From Clostridium estertheticum (GTDB taxonomy: Bacteria; Bacillota; Clostridia; Clostridiales; Clostridiaceae): a DNA stretch of 64,000 nucleotides. The translations under genes were made by a program, and so were the position numbers. Positions within the stretch are counted from its first letter, which is position 1. Every line of letters starts with the position of its first letter. The notes below the pieces were generated by a model, which saw only the letters and a list, made by a program, of their open reading frames with translations, ran no database searches and was not told the origin of the DNA. The stretch spans positions 4,366,501-4,430,500 of the forward strand of contig NZ_CP086239.1 of assembly GCF_026650985.1 (NCBI RefSeq). The letters run 5' to 3'. Positions 54,139 through 63,424 of the stretch are shown in pieces.

Positions 54139-55197
54139 ATGAAAACTTACTTAGTAACAGGTGGAGCAGGATTTATAGGATCAAATTTCGTTCATTATAT
54201 GTTAAAGAAATATTCAAAGGATATTAAAATAGTAAATTTAGACAAGCTAACTTATGCAGGAAATTTGGAAAATCTTAAAGAGGTCGAAGGCAGAACAAAT
54301 TATACTTTTATTCAAGGCGATGTATGTGATAAGGAATTAGTAGGGAAGTTATTTAAAGAATATGATTTTGACTATGTTGTTAACTTTGCAGCAGAATCGC
54401 ATGTGGATAGAAGTATAAAAGACCCTGAGATATTTGTTCAAACAAATGTACTTGGAACAGTAAACCTTCTAAACAATGCAAAAATTGCATGGGAAACCCC
54501 TAATGGGTTTAAGAATGGTGCAAAATTCCTTCAGGTTTCAACGGATGAGGTATATGGTTCGCTTGGCGATACTGGGTATTTTGTAGAAACAACACCAATA
54601 GATTCACATAGTCCTTACGCTTCATCAAAAGCTGCCAGTGACTTAATGGTAAAGGCATACTCTGATACTTATAAAATGCCAGTTAACATAACTAGATGTT
54701 CAAATAATTATGGAGCATACCAATTTCCAGAGAAACTTATACCTCTTTTAATAAACAATTGTTTAAACCACGAAGATTTGCCGGTATATGGAGATGGCTT
54801 AAATATTAGGGATTGGTTATATGTAGAAGATCATTGCAAAGCAATAGATATGGTAATAGAGAGTGGACGCCTTGGAGAAGTTTATAATATTGGTGGCCAT
54901 AATGAGAAAACAAACATATTAATAGTCAATAGTATTATTTCTTATTTAAATGAAAATGTGGATAAGGGAATAACACGGGATTTGATTAAACATGTTGAAG
55001 ATAGATTAGGTCATGATAGAAGATATGGAATAGATCCGACAAAAATAAAGGACGAACTAGGATGGCATCCTGAAACTACCTTTGAAGTAGGAATAAAAAA
55101 GACAATTCAGTGGTATCTTGATAATAAAAAATGGATGGAAAATGTTACGACTGGGGAATATCAAAAATACTACAAAAAGATGTACAAAGGAGTATAA
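54139..55197 (+). CDS. rmlB: dTDP-glucose 4,6-dehydratase
   Basis: 352 residues from the ATG at 54139, 9 nt after GGAGG; a TTG 15 nt upstream overlaps that site. The NAD-binding GGAGFIGSNFVHYM is at the start. The extended short-chain dehydrogenase set follows: STDEVYG (about 134, Thr-Asp-Glu of the catalytic triad), YASSKAASDLMV (about 162, Tyr-Lys) and RCSNNYGAYQFPEKLIPL. It converts dTDP-glucose to the 4-keto-6-deoxy sugar. Next gene rmlC starts 9 bp after its stop. Confidence 0.95.
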   Translation: MKTYLVTGGAGFIGSNFVHYMLKKYSKDIKIVNLDKLTYAGNLENLKEVEGRTNYTFIQGDVCDKELVGKLFKEYDFDYVVNFAAESHVDRSIKDPEIFVQTNVLGTVNLLNNAKIAWETPNGFKNGAKFLQVSTDEVYGSLGDTGYFVETTPIDSHSPYASSKAASDLMVKAYSDTYKMPVNITRCSNNYGAYQFPEKLIPLLINNCLNHEDLPVYGDGLNIRDWLYVEDHCKAIDMVIESGRLGEVYNIGGHNEKTNILIVNSIISYLNENVDKGITRDLIKHVEDRLGHDRRYGIDPTKIKDELGWHPETTFEVGIKKTIQWYLDNKKWMENVTTGEYQKYYKKMYKGV

Positions 55198-55205
55198 GAA
55201 ATATA

Positions 55206-55763
55206 ATGGGAAAATTTAAGTTTATAAATACGGAAATAAAAGATTTATATATAATAGAACCTACAGTTTTTGGAGATAACAGAGGATATTTTATGGAGAC
55301 ATATAACTATGATGAGTTTAAAGAAGCAGGTCTCGACATGGTATTTGTTCAAGATAACGAGTCTAAATCTAAAAAGGGAGTACTTAGGGGATTACATTTT
55401 CAAAGGGAGTATTCTCAAGGAAAACTAGTTAGAGTTTTAAGCGGTGAAGTATTTGATGTAGCTGTGGATTTAAGGGGAAACTCCCAAACTTATGGTAAAT
55501 GGTTTGGCGTAATGCTGAGCGGAGAGAATAAAAGGCAGTTTTATGTACCAGAAGGGTTTGCTCATGGATTCCTTGTAACATCAGATGAGGCAACTTTTGT
55601 ATATAAATGTACTAATTTATATCATCCTGAATTTGAAGGTTCAATAACCTGGAATGATTCGGACATAGCAGTGGAGTGGCCAGTAGCTGGTATAGAGGAA
55701 GTACTACTTTCAGAGAAAGATAAAAAAGCACAAGGATTAAAAGCTACAAATGTGAGATTCTAA
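55206..55763 (+). CDS. rmlC: dTDP-4-dehydrorhamnose 3,5-epimerase
   Basis: 185 residues from the ATG at 55206, the only usable start after the rmlB stop; AAGGAG is 14 nt away, inside the rmlB end. The cupin core has the catalytic His in KGVLRGLHFQREY (about 60), the VFDVAVDLRGNS strand, and YVPEGFAHGFLVTSDEATFVYK (about 115, second His region). It epimerises the 4-keto sugar made by RmlB. The usual last enzyme RmlD is not next to it. Confidence 0.93.
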   Translation: MGKFKFINTEIKDLYIIEPTVFGDNRGYFMETYNYDEFKEAGLDMVFVQDNESKSKKGVLRGLHFQREYSQGKLVRVLSGEVFDVAVDLRGNSQTYGKWFGVMLSGENKRQFYVPEGFAHGFLVTSDEATFVYKCTNLYHPEFEGSITWNDSDIAVEWPVAGIEEVLLSEKDKKAQGLKATNVRF

Positions 55764-55862
55764 TGACATTTTATGTCGTTAGTATTTCATTTTAACAGCA
55801 CCATAGGTGATGAATACAGCACTGAAAGTGATGAATAACTTAAAGAGATAGGAGATGATTTA

Positions 55863-57950
55863 ATGAACAACCCCTTGATTTCAATTATAGTACCAATTTA
55901 CAATGTCGAGGTTTATATAAGAAACTGTGTTGATAGTATATTAGGGCAATCATATGAAAATCTTGAAATTATACTTGTTGATGATGGATCTCCCGATAAT
56001 TGTGGAGACATTTGCGATGAGTATAGATCAAAAGATAAAAGGATAAAAGTAATACATAAAAAAAATGGCGGATTAAGTTCTGCAAGAAATGCTGGAATAG
56101 ATATTGCAAGTGGTGACTATCTAGGATTTATTGATAGTGATGATTGGATAGAAAGCGATATGTATGAATCATTATATAATGCTTTGACTTCTCATAAGGC
56201 TGATATTTCAGTTTGTGGTAGATATATTGTAGAGGCAGATAAAATAACAACAATCTCAGATAGTGAAAAGGCCGAGGTGGTTACAAGACGTGAAGCGTTG
56301 TCAGAACTAGTTCTTGATGAGTATAGCGGCATGAAAAACTTTGCATGGGACAAGCTTTATAAGAAAGAATTATTTGATGATATTAGATACCCAGAAGGAA
56401 AGTATTATGAGGATATATTTACTACATATAAATTATTTTCAAAATCAAATAAAATTGTGGATATAAAAAGCCCCAAATATTATTATTTGCTAAGGGGCGA
56501 CAGTATCTGTGGCAGCAACACTGCTAGTAAAAGATATGATTATTGCCTGGCTAATATCAAGTGTTTAGAATATATAAAAAGTCTAGAGCCACTACTTGGG
56601 GACATGTGTGACAAGCAGTTATTTAACAGATTACAGTTTTGTTTAAATGATATGTTGTTACTTGATTATGGCAAGGATGATTATGTTATTCAAATAAATG
56701 AAATTATAGATAAATTAAAACAAAACTATTCTATCCTAAGAAATAGTGATGAAATGGGAATAAAACAAAAACTGTCCTTAATGTTTATATCTAATTACCC
56801 TAATTTCTATACTACCATTTATCCAAAGCATAAGTTAAACAAGACAAAAATGATAAATTTACTAAAACCAATTATTTCACCAAGAGTTTTAAATAAAATA
56901 AAATATATTAAGTTAAAAGGTAAGGGATATAAAGAAACAAAACATTTATATGAAGCAAAGACCAAGCAAAAACGAATTTTTATCATAGGGACACCGAATC
57001 ATGGTAATTTGGGCGATCATGCTATTGCATATGCAGAAGAGAAAATATTAAAGGATAATTTTAAGGATTTTATAATTATAGAAATAGTTACAGCGGACAT
57101 AATTAAGCATATAAAAAATTTAAAAAAGAATGTTAAAAAGGATGATATTTTTGTTCTACAGGGTGGCGGAAACTTAGGCGATGAATATATCTGGGAAGAA
57201 GAGGGAAGACGCAAAATTATTTCTGAATTTAAAGATAATAAGATTATTTTATTCCCACAATCGATATATTTTAAGGAAACGGTTATTGGTAAAACAGAAC
57301 TTAGTAAAACTAAAACAATCTATAATGAACATAAAAATTTAATTATGGTTGCAAGAGAAGAAACATCTTATAACATAATGAAAGAAACATTTGTAAATAG
57401 TAAGGTGATTTTAACTCCAGATATTGTTTTATATTTAAATGAGACTTATCCAAAACTTGAGCGAAAAGGTGTTTTATTAAGTCTTAGACAAGATAAAGAA
57501 GGTGTCTTATCTTCACAGCAAAAGGATGATATTCGAAGCGAGGCTCAAAGTAATTTTGATAAGATAATTATTACAGATACTGTGGATGTCTTTACGACGC
57601 ATGAAGATAAAATTTTGCAATATATGATTAATCTAAATCAAAGAGAGAAAAGATTGAAAGCAAAATGGAACCAGTTTAAAGGAGTTCAAGTAGTTATCAC
57701 TGATAGGTTACATGGATTGGTGTTTTGTGCAATTACATCAACACCTTGTATTGTTATCGCAAATTACAATCACAAAGTTAAAGATACTTACGCGTGGCTT
57801 AAAGATTTGAATTATATCAAATTTGTAAATGATGTAGAGGAGATTCCTGGTTTAATAAAGGAACTTAAAAGGATAGAAATTAAAGAGTATGATAATTCAT
57901 TCGCTATGAAGAATTATGAAAAAATATTAGAAGTAATGAAGCAGAGGTGA
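55863..57950 (+). CDS. Fusion of GT2 glycosyltransferase and polysaccharide pyruvyl transferase
   Basis: 695 residues with two full domains. Residues 1-330 are a GT2 transferase: ISIIVPIYNVEVYIRNCVDS, VDDGSPDNCGDICDEY, and the DSD metal motif in GFIDSDDWIES (about 90). Residues 365-690 are a pyruvyl-transferase-like domain: IIGTPNHGNLGDHAIAYAEE (about 372), LQGGGNLGDEYIWEEEGRR (about 435) and ITDRLHGLVFCAITSTPCI (about 615). One chain might add a sugar and place a pyruvate ketal on the glycan. It has a good GGAGATG site and lies 100 bp after rmlC. Confidence 0.9.
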   Translation: MNNPLISIIVPIYNVEVYIRNCVDSILGQSYENLEIILVDDGSPDNCGDICDEYRSKDKRIKVIHKKNGGLSSARNAGIDIASGDYLGFIDSDDWIESDMYESLYNALTSHKADISVCGRYIVEADKITTISDSEKAEVVTRREALSELVLDEYSGMKNFAWDKLYKKELFDDIRYPEGKYYEDIFTTYKLFSKSNKIVDIKSPKYYYLLRGDSICGSNTASKRYDYCLANIKCLEYIKSLEPLLGDMCDKQLFNRLQFCLNDMLLLDYGKDDYVIQINEIIDKLKQNYSILRNSDEMGIKQKLSLMFISNYPNFYTTIYPKHKLNKTKMINLLKPIISPRVLNKIKYIKLKGKGYKETKHLYEAKTKQKRIFIIGTPNHGNLGDHAIAYAEEKILKDNFKDFIIIEIVTADIIKHIKNLKKNVKKDDIFVLQGGGNLGDEYIWEEEGRRKIISEFKDNKIILFPQSIYFKETVIGKTELSKTKTIYNEHKNLIMVAREETSYNIMKETFVNSKVILTPDIVLYLNETYPKLERKGVLLSLRQDKEGVLSSQQKDDIRSEAQSNFDKIIITDTVDVFTTHEDKILQYMINLNQREKRLKAKWNQFKGVQVVITDRLHGLVFCAITSTPCIVIANYNHKVKDTYAWLKDLNYIKFVNDVEEIPGLIKELKRIEIKEYDNSFAMKNYEKILEVMKQR

Positions 57951-57959
57951 AGGTAAGAT

Positions 57960-59471
57960 TTGAAAAACGGTATGAAAAAAGCTGTAATTATAACATATAT
58001 AACTATAATAATTGGAAATGTAATTTCATTGATGTATACACCGTTTATGTTAAGCAAACTTGGAAAAGCTGAATATGGATTATTTTCTTTAGTAAATTCA
58101 ATAGTAGCTTATATTTATCTTCTAGATTTAGGATTTGGAAATGCCGTTATTAGATATAATTCTAAATATATGGTAGAGAAAAATGAGGATGGACGAAAAA
58201 AAGTAAACGGAATGTTTTTATCATTGTACCTGATTTTGGGTTTGATATCCATGATCGTCGGAGTAATAATTTATTTCAACTTAGGAAAAATCATGAGTAA
58301 GAGTTTAAGCCTTGATGAAATCAATAGAACAAAGCAAATGTTTATGGTTGCTATAGTTAACATATCATTATCATTTCCTTTAAGTATATTTAATTCAATA
58401 ATAACGGCACATGAAAAATTTGTGTATATAAAAATAATCAATCTATTAAGAACAATTTTGAACCCTGCCATTATGATAACTGTATTGTTATTTGGGTCTA
58501 GAGCATTTGGAATGGTTATAGGATCAACGGTTTTTAATATCTTGCTTGGCCTAGTTAATGTTATATATTGTTTTAAGATATTAAAATTAAAAATAAAATT
58601 TGCCGGATTTGATAAAGCACTATTTGCCGAGATATTTAATTACTCATTTTTCGTCTTCCTTAGTGCAATAGCATATCAAATATATTGGAACTCAGATCAA
58701 CTAATACTGGCAATTTTTGTTGGAGCAGCACCGATTGCTATATACGCAGTTTCATCACAATTTAATACATATTTTTTATCATTGTCTAATGTTTTATCAA
58801 GTATGTTTTTGCCAAAGCTTACAAAGATGGTAACAGTCGAGGAAAATAGAAATGATCTAATGAGATTATTAACAAAAATAGGTAGAATTCAATATTACAT
58901 ATGTAGTTATATTTTTGTAGGTTTTGTTTTAGTAGGGAAACAATTTATTGTGCGTTGGGTTGGCGAGGGGTATTCATTCTGTTATGTCATTGCAATAATA
59001 CTAATGTTTCCTCAAATATTTTCAATTATCCAATCACTTTTTGCGACAATGCTAGAAGCGATGAATAAACATAGAGTGAAGGCATACATATACTTATCTA
59101 TTGCTATCATAAATATACTTTTATCAATAGTACTAGTTCAAAAATATCAAGGACTTGGATGTGCAATTGGTACAGCAATAGGTATGATCATAAATGCAGT
59201 AGCAAACAATATATATTATAAATTTGTTATAAAGCTAGATATAAAATATTTTTGGATGAACATATTAAAATTAGTAATTCCAACAACCATAACATTTGGT
59301 TTAGGATTCTTAGCTTTGTCCCTATTTAGTTTGACATCGTATATTTCAATCCTGATGTTTGGTATTCTATTCACAATAATATATTTCATAGTTTTTTGGA
59401 TTATGGGATTTAATAAATATGAGAAGAAGATCTTCATATCAGTCCTGAACAAAGGTCGGATTAAACAATAA
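57960..59471 (+). CDS. Wzx-type flippase (MOP superfamily)
   Basis: 503 residues with about 14 predicted hydrophobic helices and the family opening ITIIIGNVISLMYTPFMLSKLGKAEYGLFSLVNS. It moves the lipid-linked repeat unit across the membrane. The start is TTG after GAGGTGAAGG; an ATG four codons later is an alternative. It starts 10 bp after the fusion gene. A polymerase of the Wzy type is not visible in the window. Confidence 0.93.
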   Translation: MKNGMKKAVIITYITIIIGNVISLMYTPFMLSKLGKAEYGLFSLVNSIVAYIYLLDLGFGNAVIRYNSKYMVEKNEDGRKKVNGMFLSLYLILGLISMIVGVIIYFNLGKIMSKSLSLDEINRTKQMFMVAIVNISLSFPLSIFNSIITAHEKFVYIKIINLLRTILNPAIMITVLLFGSRAFGMVIGSTVFNILLGLVNVIYCFKILKLKIKFAGFDKALFAEIFNYSFFVFLSAIAYQIYWNSDQLILAIFVGAAPIAIYAVSSQFNTYFLSLSNVLSSMFLPKLTKMVTVEENRNDLMRLLTKIGRIQYYICSYIFVGFVLVGKQFIVRWVGEGYSFCYVIAIILMFPQIFSIIQSLFATMLEAMNKHRVKAYIYLSIAIINILLSIVLVQKYQGLGCAIGTAIGMIINAVANNIYYKFVIKLDIKYFWMNILKLVIPTTITFGLGFLALSLFSLTSYISILMFGILFTIIYFIVFWIMGFNKYEKKIFISVLNKGRIKQ

Positions 59472-59519
59472 ATTTAAATCACTAGGAGTTTTAGACAAAA
59501 TATTTAATGAGGTGTTTTA

Positions 59520-60488
59520 ATGGAATTTAATAAACAGCAATTAGTGTCTGTAATTATGAGTGTGTATAACGAAAAAGAAAAATGGTTAATGGAAGCAATA
59601 GAATCAATCTTAAATCAAAGTTATAGAAGTTTAGAATTTATTATTATTTTAGACAATCCGGATAATAAGAAGTTAGAGAATATAATTAAATTTTATAATA
59701 AAAAAGATGCTAGAATACGATTCTTTAAAAATGAAAAAAACATTGGATTAGTTAGGAGCTTAAATAAAGCTTTGACTTATGTTAAAGGTGATTTTATAGC
59801 AAGAATGGATGCGGATGATATATCACTAGTGAGTAGAATTGATAAACAAATGGAATATTTAAGCTGTCATCCGGATGTGGATTTTATGGGTGCTAGGTGT
59901 ATTAATATAGATGAGGATGGCAAAGAATTATATAGAGATGAAATTATGCCAGAGGATATGAAATTAATAAAGAGTTGTCTTGTAAATGTAGATTTCATTA
60001 ATCATCCAACCTGGTTTTTTAGAAAAGAATGTATAGATAAAAACAAAGGTTATAGAGAAATTACATGCGCAGAGGATTATGACTTCCTATTAAGACTTAT
60101 AACTAATGGATGTAAGCTTGGGAATACTAATGAGTTTTTAGTTAGATATAGGATTCGCAAGAGTGGAATATCCAAAAGTAATTCTCTTCAACAGCTTTTA
60201 TATTCAAAACATGTTGTTAAGATGTATAAAGATAGGGTTAAACACGGGCATGAAAATGAGACAGTAGAAGATTTAAAAAACATAAAAATTAATATAAACC
60301 AAGAAAAAAGATATAGTCTAGCATTAGAAGGGCTTACTAAATCAAAACTATATAAGAAGAAAAATGAAATTTATAGAATTTATTTAATCATTAAAAGCTG
60401 TATACGGTCAAAATATTTACGAATTTTACTTAAGGATATCACTTTTCATAAAGTTAAAAAACTAATGTATATAAAGAAGGTTAACTAG
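59520..60488 (+). CDS. GT2 family glycosyltransferase
   Basis: 322 residues. The GT-A fold opens with LVSVIMSVYNEKEKWLMEAIESILNQSY, has LDNPDNKKLENI instead of the more usual DDGS, and the metal motif ARMDADDISL (about 97). After about residue 200 it has a helical basic tail that is typical of membrane-associated transferases. Acceptor and sugar cannot be read. A GAGGTG site begins it, in line with the flippase gene. Confidence 0.9.
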   Translation: MEFNKQQLVSVIMSVYNEKEKWLMEAIESILNQSYRSLEFIIILDNPDNKKLENIIKFYNKKDARIRFFKNEKNIGLVRSLNKALTYVKGDFIARMDADDISLVSRIDKQMEYLSCHPDVDFMGARCINIDEDGKELYRDEIMPEDMKLIKSCLVNVDFINHPTWFFRKECIDKNKGYREITCAEDYDFLLRLITNGCKLGNTNEFLVRYRIRKSGISKSNSLQQLLYSKHVVKMYKDRVKHGHENETVEDLKNIKININQEKRYSLALEGLTKSKLYKKKNEIYRIYLIIKSCIRSKYLRILLKDITFHKVKKLMYIKKVN

Positions 60489-60500
60489 GGGGAATGTTTT

Positions 60501-61526
60501 TTGGATAGAGTTGATGTCAGCATTATAATACCTGTTTACAATGTAGAGGAATTTTTGCCAAAATGTTTAGATAGTATTATTAATCAAACTATTGATAATA
60601 AAGAGATTATTGTAATAAATGATGGCTCTACAGATAATTGTTATGAAATAATTAAAGAATATAAAGAGAAATTCCCTGAACTAGTTGTTATAAATCAAAA
60701 GAATAGTGGTATTAGTGAAACTCGAAATGCTGGGCTCAAAGCAGCAAGGGGTGAATACATAGCATTTGTTGATAGTGATGACTTTGTAGAGCTTGATATG
60801 TTTGATAAAATGTATAAAGCCGCTACTCGTGCAAATGTTGACATAGTTATTTGTAATTACATATTGTATAAAGAAGGACAAGATACGGAAGATTCTAATT
60901 ATAAGAAAATAGAAGGAATTGATAAAGAAGGTTTTTTAGATAAAGGTGAGGCCCTTAAGATGTTTTTGTTAAATGATATCAAGGGTTATGTTTGGAATAA
61001 GCTGCATAAAAGAGAACTCTTTTTTGAAAATAAAATTTCATTTCCGGATTTTGTAGTATGTGAGGATACTCCAGTTGGATTTTTATTACTTGCAAATGCA
61101 AATAAGATTTATTCAATGATAGAACCACTTTATTATTATAGGCAAAGGGAGTTATCACTTACAAGAACATTTTCAATTAAATCAATGAAAGATATGATAG
61201 ATGGATGTTATATAATGAGAGATTTTATAACAAATAACCCTCTTATTTATGGTGAGTTAATCGATTATTATAAAGTTTATTTGATAAAAACACTATGGGC
61301 TATACATAATAAATACTTTATACAAAGCTCTGAAACTGGAGATAAGAAATATTACTTTGAGTTTAAAGATATAGTATCAAAAGAGGTAGATAATTTACAA
61401 ATTTCAGAAATAATAAGGAATAGTAAGCTAACATTTAAAGAAAAAATTAATATATTGCTTATAAAAACAAAAACGTATGGCCTTATTTTCCCTCTATTGT
61501 ACAAGATTAAAAATGTTATGAAGTAA
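60501..61526 (+). CDS. GT2 family glycosyltransferase
   Basis: 341 residues. Opening VDVSIIIPVYNVEEFLPKCLDSIINQ, then VINDGSTDNCYEII (about 38) and the DSD motif AFVDSDDFVELDM (about 90), followed by the HKRELFFEN and CEDTPVGFLL segments common to the EpsH-like branch. It starts with TTG after AGGGGGAATG; an overlapping ATG in another frame stops at once. 12 bp separate it from the previous gene, so the two are co-transcribed. Confidence 0.9.
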   Translation: MDRVDVSIIIPVYNVEEFLPKCLDSIINQTIDNKEIIVINDGSTDNCYEIIKEYKEKFPELVVINQKNSGISETRNAGLKAARGEYIAFVDSDDFVELDMFDKMYKAATRANVDIVICNYILYKEGQDTEDSNYKKIEGIDKEGFLDKGEALKMFLLNDIKGYVWNKLHKRELFFENKISFPDFVVCEDTPVGFLLLANANKIYSMIEPLYYYRQRELSLTRTFSIKSMKDMIDGCYIMRDFITNNPLIYGELIDYYKVYLIKTLWAIHNKYFIQSSETGDKKYYFEFKDIVSKEVDNLQISEIIRNSKLTFKEKINILLIKTKTYGLIFPLLYKIKNVMK

Positions 61527-61613
61527 AAAACATTGCTATTATTACCAATAGAATTTTGTATAATTAAAGGTTATGATTAAAAGCACTGAAGGTCATTATT
61601 AAGGAGTGTTAGT

Positions 61614-62675
61614 ATGGTGAAGATAAGTATTATAGTTCCAATTTATAATGGAGCAAAGTATATCAAAGAGTGTTTAGAGATGATAATAAATCAAACATTT
61701 AAAGATTTTGAATTAATAATAATAGATGATGGATCTACTGATAACAGTAAGGAAATGTGCAAAGAATATGCAAAGATTGATTCTAGGATTAAATTAATTA
61801 GCAAAGAAAATGGAGGAACCTGGGCCGCTAGAAATAGAGGAATAGATGAATCTATTGGTAAATATATTATATTTTTAGATTGTGACGATTGGTATGAGAA
61901 CAATTTATTTGAAAAAATGTATGAAAATATAAAAAATAATGATGTGGATCTAGTTATATCAGGTCAAACCAATGTTTTTGTAGATAAAAATGGAGAAATT
62001 ATCAGAAAAACTACTGTATTACCAAAGAAGCATAATTTTAAGACAAAAGATGAAATTTTGTCAAATTATATTTTACTTAGAGAAGAAGAAATTGGAGATA
62101 CTCTGTGGAATAAAATTTACAAATCTGAGATCATAAAAAAATACAATTTGAAATTTGAGAATTATAAACGTGGTGAAGACACAATATTTAATGCTAATTA
62201 TTATCAGCACATAGACAAATGCATAGTCATTTCAGAAGCTTTATATAATTATAGAATTGAAAATGCAAATCCAGTATGGCTTAAATACTGTGATAATTAT
62301 TTGGATATTGTAAGGAGCGAAAATGATACTATCGTAGGTAAACTTAAAGAATGGGGTAAATATAGCAAGGATGCTAGGGAGTACCAAGCAACTCATTTTA
62401 CTTATCGTATAATTGAGTATTTTTATAAGATAACTTACTCTAAAAGTTTTTTAAATTTGGAAAGTAAAATAGAGCAAAAATCAACTTTAAAAAGTAAAAG
62501 CCAAGAAATATTAAATTTATTAGATAATGAAGAAGTTAGAAAGAATTTGGATGATTCCAAGGTGATTGGTAAATTCCATAAATTACTTATTAAATCTATG
62601 AAATCAAGAAATGTTGAATTGATATTGTTTTTAGTAAAGATCAAATTGGTATACAACAATATAAAAGGTATATAG
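61614..62675 (+). CDS. GT2 family glycosyltransferase
   Basis: 353 residues. Opening VKISIIVPIYNGAKYIKECLEMIINQ, IIDDGSTDNSKEMCKEY, and the metal motif FLDCDDWYENNL (about 88), where a Cys replaces the Ser of DSD. CIVISEALYNYRIENANPVW (about 205) and a lysine-rich C-terminal helix follow. An AAGGAGTG site begins it. The 87-bp gap before it contains TGTATAAT-like sequence (61557-61564), so an internal promoter is possible but weak. Confidence 0.9.
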   Translation: MVKISIIVPIYNGAKYIKECLEMIINQTFKDFELIIIDDGSTDNSKEMCKEYAKIDSRIKLISKENGGTWAARNRGIDESIGKYIIFLDCDDWYENNLFEKMYENIKNNDVDLVISGQTNVFVDKNGEIIRKTTVLPKKHNFKTKDEILSNYILLREEEIGDTLWNKIYKSEIIKKYNLKFENYKRGEDTIFNANYYQHIDKCIVISEALYNYRIENANPVWLKYCDNYLDIVRSENDTIVGKLKEWGKYSKDAREYQATHFTYRIIEYFYKITYSKSFLNLESKIEQKSTLKSKSQEILNLLDNEEVRKNLDDSKVIGKFHKLLIKSMKSRNVELILFLVKIKLVYNNIKGI

Positions 62676-62729
62676 CTTTAAAATTAATAAGAAATATCAT
62701 AAAAGAACAATTACCATGGAGGTATTAAA

Positions 62730-63398
62730 ATGAATTATGAAACCACAAAAGGATATAAAGAATTTATAAATGTTCTAAAAAGAGGGAAATGGATTATATT
62801 GCTTGTAACAATTTTAGCAACATTAACAGCGGCTTTATTCAGTTATTATTCTATGAAAAGTTCTAAGCCAATGTATCAAACAATAACAAGCGTTGTAATA
62901 GGAAATAAAGAAGATATAGTTAATGCGAAAAGTTTAATCCCTACATTTGAGCAAATCGCAAACTCTAGTACTATATCAAAGAACGCTAGCTTATTATTAA
63001 AAGGTTCTGTGTCAGATTTGAAGCTGCGAAAGAGTTATGATGTTACTGTATCAGCGGATGCTCCGATACTTACAATTACGGCTAGTGGAGAATCACAAAA
63101 GCAGTCTTTAGCTATAGCAAATGCCGTTATTACCTCCTATTCAAAAGAAGTAAAAAGAATATATCCTTCACAGAGCATGAAAATAATGGAGAATTCAGGT
63201 CAGAGCGATCTTATAAACAATAAATTTAAATCTATGAACGTAACATTAGCATTTTTACTTGGATTGTTCCTTTCGATATTTATTGTGACATTTATAGGGT
63301 TCTTTGATGAAAAGATCAGGACCAAAGATGATGTAGAGAAATATTTGGGTCTACATATTCTCGGAAATTTACCAAAAAGAAATAAATCGCACATTTAA
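62730..63398 (+). CDS. Wzz/YveK-like chain-length protein (BY-kinase modulator)
   Basis: 222 residues with two membrane helices at the ends (residues 18-38, WIILLVTILATLTAALF, and 171-193) that enclose an extracellular loop of about 130 residues containing YQTITSVVIGNKED. The C-terminal cytoplasmic end EKIRTKDDVEKYLGLHILGNLPK is the typical contact for the tyrosine kinase. It controls chain length and activates the kinase encoded 26 bp downstream. A very strong TGGAGG site begins it. Confidence 0.92.
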   Translation: MNYETTKGYKEFINVLKRGKWIILLVTILATLTAALFSYYSMKSSKPMYQTITSVVIGNKEDIVNAKSLIPTFEQIANSSTISKNASLLLKGSVSDLKLRKSYDVTVSADAPILTITASGESQKQSLAIANAVITSYSKEVKRIYPSQSMKIMENSGQSDLINNKFKSMNVTLAFLLGLFLSIFIVTFIGFFDEKIRTKDDVEKYLGLHILGNLPKRNKSHI

Positions 63399-63424
63399 TA
63401 TAAATTAGAAGGGAGATGGATTTA

